Below, piece after piece: positions 8,322-16,723 of a stretch of 64,000 nucleotides of DNA; the first letter of the stretch is position 1, and each line of letters starts with the position of its first letter. The position numbers were made by a program, and so were the translations under genes. The notes under the pieces were generated by a model. That model worked only from the letters and a program-made list of their open reading frames with translations. It did no database searches and had not been told where the DNA came from. Origin of the DNA: Flammeovirgaceae bacterium (GTDB taxonomy: Bacteria; Bacteroidota; Bacteroidia; Cytophagales; Cyclobacteriaceae); the NCBI GenBank assembly GCA_015180985.1, contig CP054185.1, forward strand, positions 2,039,001-2,103,000. Direction: 5' to 3'.

Positions 8322-9200
8322 TTACGTAGTTTTTACTGTTCGGTTTCTTACTTTAAATAACTTCAGCAGTTTAGGCACGTAATCTTCATCGGTATCAATT
8401 GAAATAAAATTGATCTGATGTTTCCTGCTGAAGGACTCCAGGGCGGCAATCCGTTCGGCTAACTGCCTGCTGATTTTCTGGCGGAAATCGCCAAAGGATG
8501 TATTCACCCAAAGGGTTTTCCGGCTTTCTTTATCAAGCACGGGCACAATGCCCAGTTTGGGCAACCGTGTTTCGCGTTTATCGCTGATGTGAATCATCAC
8601 CAGGTCGTGCTTGCGGGCCAGTGCCTTCAGGTTGTGCTTATAGCCTTCGTCAATAAAATCCGAAATCAGAATAACCACACTCCTTCGCTTAATGGTATTC
8701 AGTGCAAACAACAAAGCCCGTGTCAGGTTGGTTTGTAAGGACCGCGGATGAAGATTAACCAGGCCGTGAATAATCTGGTAGGCTTGTGCTGTGCCTTTAC
8801 TTGGTTTGATATACAATTCACGTTGGTCCGAAAAACAAATTAACCCGACATGGCTGGATTCTTTTACGGCCGAAAGTGCCAGCACTCCGCAAATTTCTCG
8901 GCCAATATCTATTTTGGTTTTACCCTCGGCTCCAATTTCCTGTGATGCACTCACATCAAGAACGAAGAATACCGTTTGTTCTTTTTCTTCACGAAATGTT
9001 TTAACAAACGTGCCGTGTCCTTTGGCTGATACGTTCCAATCGATGGTACGGATGTCATCGCCATACTGGTAGGGGCGTACATCGTCAAACTCCAACCCGG
9101 TGCCTTTAAACACCGACCGGAAATCGCCCTGCATCTGGCTGTTTATGGCCTTGCGAATCCGTATTTCGTACTTGCGCAGTTTCTTCAGTAAAGCCTTCAT
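8322..9200 (-). CDS. DUF58 domain protein
   Basis: A 292-residue cytosolic protein. The DUF58 core is at residues 33-59 (GTGLEFDDVRPYQYGDD, then RTIDWNVSA). It is followed by a VWA-like fold whose MIDAS-like motif is DVSAS (82-86). No membrane span is present. In Bacteroidota, DUF58 proteins are usually encoded between a MoxR AAA ATPase and Bat genes; here it is the first gene of the operon and no moxR is upstream, because the neighbour is divergent. The ATG at 9200 lies 11 bp from an exact -7 box. Confidence 0.92.
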   Translation of the reverse strand: MKALLKKLRKYEIRIRKAINSQMQGDFRSVFKGTGLEFDDVRPYQYGDDIRTIDWNVSAKGHGTFVKTFREEKEQTVFFVLDVSASQEIGAEGKTKIDIGREICGVLALSAVKESSHVGLICFSDQRELYIKPSKGTAQAYQIIHGLVNLHPRSLQTNLTRALLFALNTIKRRSVVILISDFIDEGYKHNLKALARKHDLVMIHISDKRETRLPKLGIVPVLDKESRKTLWVNTSFGDFRQKISRQLAERIAALESFSRKHQINFISIDTDEDYVPKLLKLFKVRNRTVKTT

Positions 9201-9211
9201 ACCGGTGCCCG

Positions 9212-9219
9212 CAAAAATA
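9212..9219 (-). promoter_or_regulatory. -7 box of the Bat cluster
   Basis: Minus-strand TATTTTTG, exact TAnnTTTG, 11 bp before the DUF58 ATG. It abuts the plus-strand -7 box at 9220-9227. Confidence 0.5.
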
Positions 9220-9227
9220 TAGATTTG
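9220..9227 (+). promoter_or_regulatory. -7 box of DUF4296-mutS2 operon
   Basis: TAGATTTG, exact TAnnTTTG, 15 bp before the ATG at 9243. It is back-to-back with the minus-strand box at 9212-9219, so both promoters compete for the same DNA. Confidence 0.5.
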
Positions 9228-9242
9228 TATGTACTTTGCGGG

Positions 9243-9626
9243 ATGTTTCGGATGTCCGGTGAATTTAGTTTACCCTCCGCTTGGCGGATAGCCCTGTTAT
9301 TTGTGCTGGGCCTGTCTGCCTGTAAACCAAAGCAGCCCCCCGGTGTGCTTAATGAGCAGGCGATGGTTAAGGTATTGATGGAAATTTACCTGGACGAAGA
9401 AAAAATCAGCCGGGCTTATATTCCGTATGATTCGGTAACCCGGATTTCTCCCGTTATCCGTCAGCGGATACTCAACCGGCTAAATGTGCCCGACTCTGTT
9501 TTTAAAACGTCTATGGAATACTACATGGCCCACCCCCAGGTGCTTGAACGCATTTATGGTGCTTTGATTGATTCATTGAGTTTCAGGGAACACCGAATGC
9601 CCGTACCCGATGCTGCACCCCGGTGA
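9243..9626 (+). CDS. DUF4296 lipoprotein
   Basis: A 127-residue predicted lipoprotein. An N-terminal hydrophobic segment ends in the lipobox LSAC (Cys ~24), followed by a short DUF4296 domain (residues ~35-115) with the family pattern MVKVLMEIYLDEE and YMAHPQVLERIYGALIDSL. DUF4296 is Bacteroidota-specific and of unknown function. A second ATG at 9252 is also possible; both lie just downstream of the -7 box at 9220-9227. The 3' end overlaps mutS2 by 17 bp, a pairing suggesting only coexpression. Confidence 0.85.
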   Translation: MFRMSGEFSLPSAWRIALLFVLGLSACKPKQPPGVLNEQAMVKVLMEIYLDEEKISRAYIPYDSVTRISPVIRQRILNRLNVPDSVFKTSMEYYMAHPQVLERIYGALIDSLSFREHRMPVPDAAPR

Positions 9627-11985
9627 CATTGAACGGAAACTCGGGTTCGATCAAATCCGGGAAAAGCTAAAGGCCCACTGCTTATGCACACTCGGCACTT
9701 CGGCCGTAGATGCAATGACTTTTCTGGCATCATCGGTGCCTATTAGCCGGATGCTGAAGGAAAATTGGGAATTCAGGCAATTGCTTGACCGTTGCGATGA
9801 CTTTCCTTCAAATCATTACTTTGATCCGACTTCGCTGCTGGCAACCGCTGCCGTTGACGGTGCCTGGCTTGAGCCGGCCGATTTTCTGCGAATCAAACAA
9901 TCGCTCGAAACCATTGTAGCGTGTATTGCTTATTTACACAAGCAAAAAGATGATTTTCCGGCCTTGTTTAATCTAGCCTTACCCGTTATTGTTGATCCGG
10001 GAATCATAACGGAGATTAACCGCACTATTGATGATGAAGGCCAGGTAAAAGATTCGGCTTCGGATGAGTTGAAGAATACCCGTAAACTTCTTCGTGAGGC
10101 ACGGACCAGGCTGCGCACACAAATTGAAAAAGCGTACCGGTTGGCGGTTGCCGAGCAGTGGGTGCCTGAAGGCGGGCTTCCCGCCATCCGGCAAGGCAGG
10201 TTGACCATACCCGTATTGGCAGAGTACAAACGAAAATTGAAGGGGTACATCCTTGATGAATCGGCCACCGGACAAACGGTGTACATTGAGCCGGTAGAGG
10301 CCATTGAAGCAAACAATGAAATCCGCGACCTGGAGCATGCCGCCCAGCGTGAGGTGATCCGTATTTTAAAAAGCCTGACCAGTGAACTGCGCAGTCGCAT
10401 GGATGAACTTAACAACGCTTACCGGTTTCTTGGTTACATTGATTTTACACGGGCCCGTGCAAAATTTTCTATTGCCATTGATGCTGTGTTACCCGTTGTA
10501 AAGGATGAACCCATACTGCAGTGGATGGAAGCGCGGCATCCGCTGCTTCAGTTTACGTTGGCAGGCAAACGCAGCGTAGTACCGCTTACTATTAACCTTA
10601 CTGATGCAGACCGCATGCTGCTCATCAGCGGGCCCAATGCCGGAGGTAAATCGGTGTGCCTGAAAACCGTTGGGTTATTGCAATACATGCTTCAATGCGG
10701 CTTGCTGATTCCGGTATCGGCCGATTCAACGGCTGGTATTTTTAACGATATGTTTATTGATATTGGCGATCAGCAATCGATTGAAAATGACTTGAGTACT
10801 TACAGCAGCCACCTGAAGAACCTGGCGTTTTTTATCAAACACTCCGGACCGCAGTCGCTTGTTTTGCTTGATGAACTGGGTTCCGGTACTGATCCGAATT
10901 TCGGAGGCGCTATTGCTGAAGCTGTGCTTGAAACGCTGCTGAGTAAAAAGGTGTGGGCGGTGGCAACCACGCATTATTATAACCTGAAATTATTTGCGGG
11001 TAATCATCCCGGCATCCGTAACGGGGCTATGCGGTTTGATGAACAAAATCTGACTCCGCTGTTCATTCTTGATATTGGTAAGCCGGGCAGTTCGTTTGCA
11101 TTGGAGGTTGCCCGTAAAACCGGTTTGCCCGAAGAGGTGCTGGAAAGGGCCGGACAATTAGTAGGCAACGATTTACTGGGTTTCGATCAGATCGTTCGAA
11201 ACATAGAGAAAGAAAAGCAGGAGTTGGCAGAAAAACTAAAGCAACTTACCGTGCAACAAGAACAACTGGAAGAGTCCATCAGTAAATACAAAGACTTACA
11301 CGCCAATCTTGAACAGCGCAAAAAGGATATACTGGACCGGGCAAAGCAGGAGGCGGCTGCGTTATTGCAGCAAACCAACCGTGAAATTGAGAAAACCATC
11401 CGGCACATTCGCGAAAACCAGGCCCAGCGCAGCGAGACTGTTAGAGTTCGAAAGAATCTTCAGCAGTTAGAAAAAAAAGTTGGCCGTGATAGCAGCCAGC
11501 TATCATCAGCTCCTTTGATAATAATTAAGCCGGGCGATATGGTTTCAATTATCGGGCAGGAGGGTGCAGGCACGGTGCTGTCAATTAAAGGCAAACATGC
11601 CATGGTTCAGTTTGGTGAATTGAAGTCGAAGGTACCGATAGTTAAACTTCAGAAGGCAGGTCGGAAATCGTTAAAGAATGTTTCGTCCGAATCGGGCAAA
11701 CCGGCAACAGGTGGGTTAAAACTTTATGAGAAGCAGGCAACATTTAACCCTTTGCTGGATGTTCGTGGCAAACGGGCTGAAGAGGTAATACGGGTACTGG
11801 AGGAATTTTTGGATACCGCAGTGTTGCTGGGTTACCGCGAATTAAAAATCCTCCATGGTAAAGGCGAGGGAGTATTGCGTGCGGTGGTGCGTAATGAATT
11901 AAAAAAAAGCAACCATATTGAGTCTTTTGCAGACGAACATGTTGATCGGGGTGGTGCGGGGGTTACGGTGGTGGTGCTTAAATAA
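9610..11985 (+). CDS. mutS2: Endonuclease MutS2
   Basis: A 791-residue MutS2. This family does not do mismatch repair. It suppresses recombination and, in some bacteria, resolves collided ribosomes. The ATPase has Walker A GPNAGGKS at residues 341-348, Walker B LVLLDELGSGTDP and a TTHYY signature. A long coiled coil follows (~525-640), then the C-terminal Smr nuclease domain beginning DVRGKRAEE at 717 and containing the LHGKGEG motif. Length is typical (780-800). It overlaps the DUF4296 gene by 17 bp and shares its promoter. Confidence 0.96.
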   Translation: MLHPGDIERKLGFDQIREKLKAHCLCTLGTSAVDAMTFLASSVPISRMLKENWEFRQLLDRCDDFPSNHYFDPTSLLATAAVDGAWLEPADFLRIKQSLETIVACIAYLHKQKDDFPALFNLALPVIVDPGIITEINRTIDDEGQVKDSASDELKNTRKLLREARTRLRTQIEKAYRLAVAEQWVPEGGLPAIRQGRLTIPVLAEYKRKLKGYILDESATGQTVYIEPVEAIEANNEIRDLEHAAQREVIRILKSLTSELRSRMDELNNAYRFLGYIDFTRARAKFSIAIDAVLPVVKDEPILQWMEARHPLLQFTLAGKRSVVPLTINLTDADRMLLISGPNAGGKSVCLKTVGLLQYMLQCGLLIPVSADSTAGIFNDMFIDIGDQQSIENDLSTYSSHLKNLAFFIKHSGPQSLVLLDELGSGTDPNFGGAIAEAVLETLLSKKVWAVATTHYYNLKLFAGNHPGIRNGAMRFDEQNLTPLFILDIGKPGSSFALEVARKTGLPEEVLERAGQLVGNDLLGFDQIVRNIEKEKQELAEKLKQLTVQQEQLEESISKYKDLHANLEQRKKDILDRAKQEAAALLQQTNREIEKTIRHIRENQAQRSETVRVRKNLQQLEKKVGRDSSQLSSAPLIIIKPGDMVSIIGQEGAGTVLSIKGKHAMVQFGELKSKVPIVKLQKAGRKSLKNVSSESGKPATGGLKLYEKQATFNPLLDVRGKRAEEVIRVLEEFLDTAVLLGYRELKILHGKGEGVLRAVVRNELKKSNHIESFADEHVDRGGAGVTVVVLK

Positions 11986-12016
11986 AAACACTTCTGCCAC
12001 TTTAGGCGGCAGGAGT
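11982..12016 (-). terminator. Rho-independent terminator of the 169-aa lipoprotein gene
   Basis: On the minus strand, a 9-bp stem with one G-U pair (12008-12016 with 11990-11998) and a 9-nt loop, followed by a T-rich tract (TGTTTTTATTT). The plus-strand side lacks a T-run, so it mainly serves the minus-strand gene. Confidence 0.65.
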
Positions 12017-12020
12017 AAAT

Positions 12021-12530
12021 TTATTGAAGTATAAAATTCCAGGTACCGTTCACCAGGCTTACCCGGCTGCCGGCATAATTGCAACTGGTGCAGGTAAAGG
12101 TAAGATTCAGTTTGCCGGTGGAGTCTATAAAATACGTCATGGAGAGGTCACCGCTGTCTTGTGTGCCGCTGTTATTTTCATCACGTATTAGCTGCGATTC
12201 GGGATCACCCCCGAAAAACCAGTTACCGCTTGCCGGCCAGGGGCTGGGGGTAGGCCTGGTACCGCTAACTGAGAACGTATAAGGGCCTTTGGGGTTGCTC
12301 GAATTAAATGTGCCGCCAATAGTCAGGGTGAAACCTGAAAAATCTGCGGTACGGTCGGTCGCGTCAAGTGTTGCCCCTCCGGAAGTTACTATTGTCCAGG
12401 TTTTCTTCAGTTTATCAAGTTGTATTTGTTCCGGTGCTTTGTTAGGCCCGTCATCGTTACAATGCGTGAATGCTATTACGGTAACAATAAGAATTGCAAG
12501 AGAGAGAAGTGGTTTAATAAAATGGCTCAT
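12021..12530 (-). CDS. Secreted lipoprotein of unknown function
   Basis: A 169-residue predicted lipoprotein. The frame is open further upstream, but the ATG at 12530 gives a proper signal segment (SHFIKPLLSLAILIVTVIA) ending in the lipobox FTHC, followed by Asp-Asp, which fits an exported lipoprotein. The mature part (~25-169) is Thr/Ser/Gly-rich, beta-strand-like and lipocalin-like in size, with a CTSC pair near residue 148. I do not recognise a family with certainty. It is monocistronic with its own terminator. Confidence 0.7.
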   Translation of the reverse strand: MSHFIKPLLSLAILIVTVIAFTHCNDDGPNKAPEQIQLDKLKKTWTIVTSGGATLDATDRTADFSGFTLTIGGTFNSSNPKGPYTFSVSGTRPTPSPWPASGNWFFGGDPESQLIRDENNSGTQDSGDLSMTYFIDSTGKLNLTFTCTSCNYAGSRVSLVNGTWNFILQ

Positions 12531-12660
12531 TTTTACGTGTTTTTGAAGATACAAGTTGCGATTTCTTCTGCATAAAATCAAACAAGAAGAGTCCTTCAAG
12601 GTCGAATTCAGGCGTTTATGACGCCAGAACGCTGGATGTAACCTTAGAATTGCAGTGTAA

Positions 12661-13332
12661 TTAGCAGTTTACTGATTTATAGTCCATTATGGAAATCATC
12701 TGTGTGTTTTCAGGATATTCTTTTTTGTTGTTGGAAGCAATAAGTACAACCCTGTTTGCCGCCTGTTTTTTAAGCAGGTCAAGGTACCATTGAAAAGCCT
12801 GGTCATCCAGGTTGGTACCCGGTTCATCCAGAAAAATAACCGGAGCATCGGTATAGAAAGCCAGCCCCAGTTTCAGGCGTTGCTTCATGCCGGATGAAAA
12901 ATTGCCGATGGGTTTTGCTGCAGCTTCTTCAAGGTACATCGCTCTTATCACTTGCTGAGCCGAATAACCCGGCCATACTGATTTTAATCTGAAATGGAAG
13001 TCAACCATTTCGGCCAGTGTAAATTCATCAATCAAATCCATGTACGGTGCTGCAATAGCCACCTTATTAAATAGCGTATCCAGTTCAAGGATTTTTTTAT
13101 CAGTTTCATACGCTATGGTTCCTTCGGTTGAAGGTAGTTGTCCCCACAGCATCTGCAACAAGGTGGATTTACCTGAGCCATTGGGGCCGGTTACGGCATA
13201 AATATTACCGGAAATGAACGTGTAGTTAAAATTTCTGAAAAGCCAGCCGGTCGTAAATTTTTTTCCCAGGTTAGTTGCCCGTATGGTTAGTTGGGCATTG
13301 GAGTTCAGTTGTGTATCAATCGGCTGCGCCAT
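12661..13332 (-). CDS. ABC transporter ATP-binding protein
   Basis: A 223-residue stand-alone nucleotide-binding domain. Walker A GPNGSGKS is at 49-56, the signature is FSSGMKQRLKLG, Walker B is VIFLDEPGTNLD, and a terminal SNNKKEYP replaces the canonical H-loop His with Asn. The permease partner is not in the window. It overlaps lpxA by 17 bp at the end of the lipid A block, so a role in handling an envelope lipid or polysaccharide is possible but unproven. The ATG at 13332 is inside lpxA. The Asn at the H-loop position may reduce ATPase activity. Confidence 0.9.
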   Translation of the reverse strand: MAQPIDTQLNSNAQLTIRATNLGKKFTTGWLFRNFNYTFISGNIYAVTGPNGSGKSTLLQMLWGQLPSTEGTIAYETDKKILELDTLFNKVAIAAPYMDLIDEFTLAEMVDFHFRLKSVWPGYSAQQVIRAMYLEEAAAKPIGNFSSGMKQRLKLGLAFYTDAPVIFLDEPGTNLDDQAFQWYLDLLKKQAANRVVLIASNNKKEYPENTQMISIMDYKSVNC

Positions 13333-14104
13333 AGCCTTTCATGATACCGCGTTCAGAACTTTGAATAAAGTTAATGATGTAGTCACGCTCTGTGCTTTCC
13401 GGAACGGATTGCCTCACTACATCAAGTGCTTTCAGGTTGTTGAGGCCTTTCAGGAATATGTAACGATAAATCTCCTGAATCTCAGAAATTTTTTCAGAGG
13501 AGAAACCCCGCCTGCGAAGTCCAACGGAGTTTACACCGGCATAAGCCAATGGTTCGCGTGCAGCCTTGGTGTAAGGCGGAACATCCTTTCGCACAAGCGA
13601 TCCACCGGAAACCATTACGTGCGCACCCACTTTTACAAACTGGTGCAAGGCACTTGCTCCGCCAATTATCGCCCAGTCGTCAATGGTAACGTGGCCGGCA
13701 ACCTGAACGGAGTTAACCAGGATGCAATGATTACCGATAATGCAATCGTGGGCTACATGAACATACGCCATGAGCAGGCAGTTTTTTCCGATAACGGTTT
13801 TCATTTTATCGGTGGTGCCCCGGCTGATGGTAACATACTCCCGGATAACGGTATTATCGCCAATATGGGTTTCGGTTTTTTCTCCTGCAAACTTCAGATC
13901 CTGGGGGATAGATGAGACAGATGCCCCCGGATAGACTTTAACATTTTTGCCAAGGCGGGCACCATCCCACAGGATAGCGTTCGGGCCAATCCAGCATCCG
14001 TCATCAATTACTACATCGCGCTGGATGGTGGCAAATGCTTCAATGGTTACATTGTTGCCGATTTTGGCTTCGGGGTGAACGTTGGCTAGCGGGTGGTGGC
14101 TCAT
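13316..14104 (-). CDS. lpxA: UDP-N-acetylglucosamine O-acyltransferase
   Basis: LpxA transfers the 3-hydroxyacyl group from acyl-ACP to UDP-GlcNAc, the first step of lipid A synthesis. It is 262 residues long, the standard length. The left-handed beta-helix hexapeptide repeats run from the N-terminus (HPEAKIGNNVTIEAFATI) to ~190, and the helical C-terminal tail follows. The catalytic His lies in MAYVHVAHDC (~residue 125). The start overlaps the TGA of lpxC-fabZ (ATGA), so the two are translationally coupled, as expected for consecutive pathway steps. Confidence 0.96.
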   Translation of the reverse strand: MSHHPLANVHPEAKIGNNVTIEAFATIQRDVVIDDGCWIGPNAILWDGARLGKNVKVYPGASVSSIPQDLKFAGEKTETHIGDNTVIREYVTISRGTTDKMKTVIGKNCLLMAYVHVAHDCIIGNHCILVNSVQVAGHVTIDDWAIIGGASALHQFVKVGAHVMVSGGSLVRKDVPPYTKAAREPLAYAGVNSVGLRRRGFSSEKISEIQEIYRYIFLKGLNNLKALDVVRQSVPESTERDYIINFIQSSERGIMKGYGAAD

Positions 14105-15498
14105 GCGTCTTTGCGTACAATACTTGCTGTCATTGTGCCCTCACACACCAGTGTGTTTCCAACAAATGCACGACCGTACATTTTAGCAATACCGCGCTTG
14201 ATGGGCGCTACCAAATCACATTGAATTACCATGGTATCTCCTGGCAAAACCATTTTTCTGAAACGGAAATTCTCAATCCCTAAAAAGTAGGTCCAATAGT
14301 TTTCCGGGTCGGGCACGGTATTCAAAACGAGTATGCCGCCAATTTGCGCCATGGCTTCAACCTGAAGAACTCCCGGAAATACCGGGTTGCCCGGAAAGTG
14401 ACCCAGGAAAAAATGCTCGTTCATGGTAACATTTTTCACACCGGCCACGCTTTCGTTGTCGAGGTAGATGATTTTATCAATAAGGAGGAACGGATACCGG
14501 TGTGGAAGGATTTGTGCTATCTTGTTGATATCCATTACCGGAGGAAGGTTGGGGTTGTACTTTGGTCTTCCCACCTTGTCGGCCTCCGACATGGCTTTCT
14601 TCAGTTTTTTTGCAAAGGCAACATTGGCGGCATGGCCCGGCCGCGCGGCCAGCACCTGCGCTTTAAGCGGACGCCCCGCCAGGGCCAAATCGCCCACTAC
14701 ATCGAGCAGTTTGTGGCGTGCCGGTTCATTTTTATAACGGAGGTCAACATTGTTTAAAATACCTTCGTGCCTTACCTCAACTTTGGGTTTGTTGAGCATT
14801 TTGGCAATGTTATCGAGTTCGTCATCTTTAACAACCCGATCGACAATAACAATTGCATTATTTAAATCACCTCCTCGGATCAGGTTGTTTTTGTAAAGCA
14901 TTTCCAATTCGTGTAAAAAGCAAAATGTTCGGCAACTGGCAATTTCCTTTTCGAACTGCCGAATGTCGTTCAGTGAAGCATGCTGGCTGCCCAATACGGG
15001 TGAGTTGTAGTCGATCATTACGGTAACCCGGTAGTCGTCCAGCGGCAGTGCGGCAATTTCTACATTGCGTGCGGCTTCACGATAGAAAACGGGCTCCTGT
15101 ACTTCGAAGAAATCACGGATGGCATTCTGTTCCTCTGTTCCAGCTTCTTTCAGTATGTCGATAAACTGAATAGAACTGCCATCCATGATCGGGCATTCCG
15201 GGCCGTCCAGTTGAATTATTACATTATCAATTTCAAGGCCTACAAGTGCTGCCAACGTATGTTCAATGGTGCTTACGCGTGCACCGCTTTGTTCGATTGT
15301 TGTTCCCCGCGAAACATCCACCACGTTATCGCAATCGGCATTGATAAACGGTGCCCCCGGCAGGTCAACCCGCTGAAATTTGATGCCGTGATTTGGCTTG
15401 GCCGGTACGAACGTCATATTGGTTTTGGCACCGGTATGCAGGCCAACACCCGAAAGCGTAACCGATTTATGAATGGTTTGCTGCTTGATATTCAACAT
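14101..15498 (-). CDS. lpxC/fabZ: Bifunctional LpxC deacetylase / FabZ dehydratase
   Basis: A 465-residue fusion of two enzymes that share hydroxyacyl substrates. Residues 1-~305 are LpxC, the zinc UDP-3-O-acyl-GlcNAc deacetylase; zinc-ligand H80 sits in STIEHTLAAL, and the later His/Asp ligands in RHKLLDVVGDLAL. Residues ~320-465 are FabZ, the 3-hydroxyacyl-ACP dehydratase, with the active-site His in LPHRYPFLLID and the catalytic Glu in GVLQVEAMAQ. The fusion is characteristic of Bacteroidota. A TTG upstream (15507) was set aside in favour of the ATG at 15498, where LpxC similarity begins. It has its own strong promoter. Confidence 0.97.
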   Translation of the reverse strand: MLNIKQQTIHKSVTLSGVGLHTGAKTNMTFVPAKPNHGIKFQRVDLPGAPFINADCDNVVDVSRGTTIEQSGARVSTIEHTLAALVGLEIDNVIIQLDGPECPIMDGSSIQFIDILKEAGTEEQNAIRDFFEVQEPVFYREAARNVEIAALPLDDYRVTVMIDYNSPVLGSQHASLNDIRQFEKEIASCRTFCFLHELEMLYKNNLIRGGDLNNAIVIVDRVVKDDELDNIAKMLNKPKVEVRHEGILNNVDLRYKNEPARHKLLDVVGDLALAGRPLKAQVLAARPGHAANVAFAKKLKKAMSEADKVGRPKYNPNLPPVMDINKIAQILPHRYPFLLIDKIIYLDNESVAGVKNVTMNEHFFLGHFPGNPVFPGVLQVEAMAQIGGILVLNTVPDPENYWTYFLGIENFRFRKMVLPGDTMVIQCDLVAPIKRGIAKMYGRAFVGNTLVCEGTMTASIVRKDA

Positions 15499-15515
15499 AA
15501 TAGGCAAAAAGTGGG

Positions 15516-15548
15516 CAAATTTAACCTTTAACCCACCGATATTCCAAA
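15516..15548 (-). promoter_or_regulatory. Promoter of lpxC/fabZ-lpxA-ABC operon
   Basis: Minus-strand TTTG (15545-15548), 21-bp spacer, TAAATTTG (15516-15523), an exact match to the Bacteroidota consensus, ending 17 bp before the ATG. It lies in the 74-bp gap after lpxD, so lpxC can be transcribed independently of lpxD. Confidence 0.72.
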
Positions 15549-15572
15549 CTTAATTATTGGGCCCGGTTCGCG

Positions 15573-16652
15573 TTATCCGGCTGATTCAGATACGGTGCGC
15601 GACTCCTGCTCCTGGCTGTTGCCGTAAATGCGATCTTCAAGTTGTTTAAGCCGGTAGCTGATGCTCGGTAATTTTTTAAATACCGTGTAAGCCCTGAAAT
15701 ACTCTTTTATATCGAATGCCGGATAGCCCAGTATGCGCTGGCCTTCTTCTTTAATGGATTTTGAGATGCCGGACTGGGCACCAATGTGGGTGTTATTGGC
15801 AATAACCAGATGGCCGGCAATGCCCACCTGGCCGGCTATCATATTGTTTTCGCCTACTTTGGTAGAGCCGGATATTCCCGCCTGCGCGGCAATAACGGTG
15901 TTCTTGCCGATTTCAACATTGTGGGCAATCTGGATGAGGTTGTCTAGTTTAACGCCTTTGCGGATAACGGTTGAATCGCCAAACAAGGTGGCGCAATCAA
16001 TTACTGTGTTAGCACCAATCACCACGTCATCTTCAATTACCACGTTGCCCAGTTGCGGAATGGTTTTGTATGATCCATCGGCTTGCGGTGCAAAACCAAA
16101 CCCATCGCTTCCGATAACCGTGCCCGAATGAATTACGCAATTATTGCCAATGCGCGTGCCGGCATAGAGTTTCACATTTGGGTGTAAGATTACGTTGTTT
16201 CCGATTTGTACATTATCGCCAACAAATACATGGGGATAAATCTTAACGTTGTCACCAACCCTTACATTGTTGCCGATATACGAGAACGCCCCCCGGTAAA
16301 TGGCTTTGCCGGTTTGTGAATCTTTGCCGATATAGCTTGGTTCTTCAATTCCCGATTTCTGAAAACTAATCAGTTTGTGGTATTCCTCCAGTAAAACAGT
16401 AAAACTGATATACGGATCATCGACCTGGATAAGTGTGGTTGTAATCGGTTTGCGCGGGGTAAATTGTTTACTGACAATGACTGCGGTTGCCCCCGTGGTG
16501 TAGATGTAGTTTTCGTACTTGGGGTTCGACAGAAAAGCAACCTGTCCGGCTTTGGCATCCTGAATTTTAGCCAGCATAGTAATGCGGCCTTTACCATCGC
16601 CTTGTATGGTACCGCCCAGCATGGCGGCAATCTGTTCAACTGTAAATTCCAT
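15573..16652 (-). CDS. lpxD: UDP-3-O-acylglucosamine N-acyltransferase
   Basis: LpxD adds the second hydroxyacyl chain in lipid A synthesis. It is 359 residues long, with a uridine-binding N-terminal domain (1-~100), then hexapeptide beta-helix repeats (~110-315) and a helical C-terminus. The catalytic His is in [10 protein letters not shown] (~residue 250), and FGFAP is the conserved acyl-binding loop. The ATG at 16652 is the natural start ([14 protein letters not shown]). It precedes the lpxC/fabZ-lpxA operon, completing three of the early lipid A steps here. Confidence 0.96.
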   Translation of the reverse strand: MEFTVEQIAAMLGGTIQGDGKGRITMLAKIQDAKAGQVAFLSNPKYENYIYTTGATAVIVSKQFTPRKPITTTLIQVDDPYISFTVLLEEYHKLISFQKSGIEEPSYIGKDSQTGKAIYRGAFSYIGNNVRVGDNVKIYPHVFVGDNVQIGNNVILHPNVKLYAGTRIGNNCVIHSGTVIGSDGFGFAPQADGSYKTIPQLGNVVIEDDVVIGANTVIDCATLFGDSTVIRKGVKLDNLIQIAHNVEIGKNTVIAAQAGISGSTKVGENNMIAGQVGIAGHLVIANNTHIGAQSGISKSIKEEGQRILGYPAFDIKEYFRAYTVFKKLPSISYRLKQLEDRIYGNSQEQESRTVSESAG

Positions 16653-16723
16653 AAGGATTTGCCAGGAGTATTACAGGCTTAGCTCAACCCGGTGCAACCC
16701 CTGGTAACGCACCGAAGCCCATC

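Noticed and set aside
12600-12660. Small RNA or gene in the 61-bp gap upstream of the 169-aa lipoprotein
   Set aside because: Only a 5-bp inverted repeat (GGCGT/ACGCC) without a promoter or T-run was seen.
13283-13915. A 210-codon plus-strand frame over lpxA
   Set aside because: It is antisense to lpxA and the ABC ATPase, both firmly identified; no motif in the translated protein.
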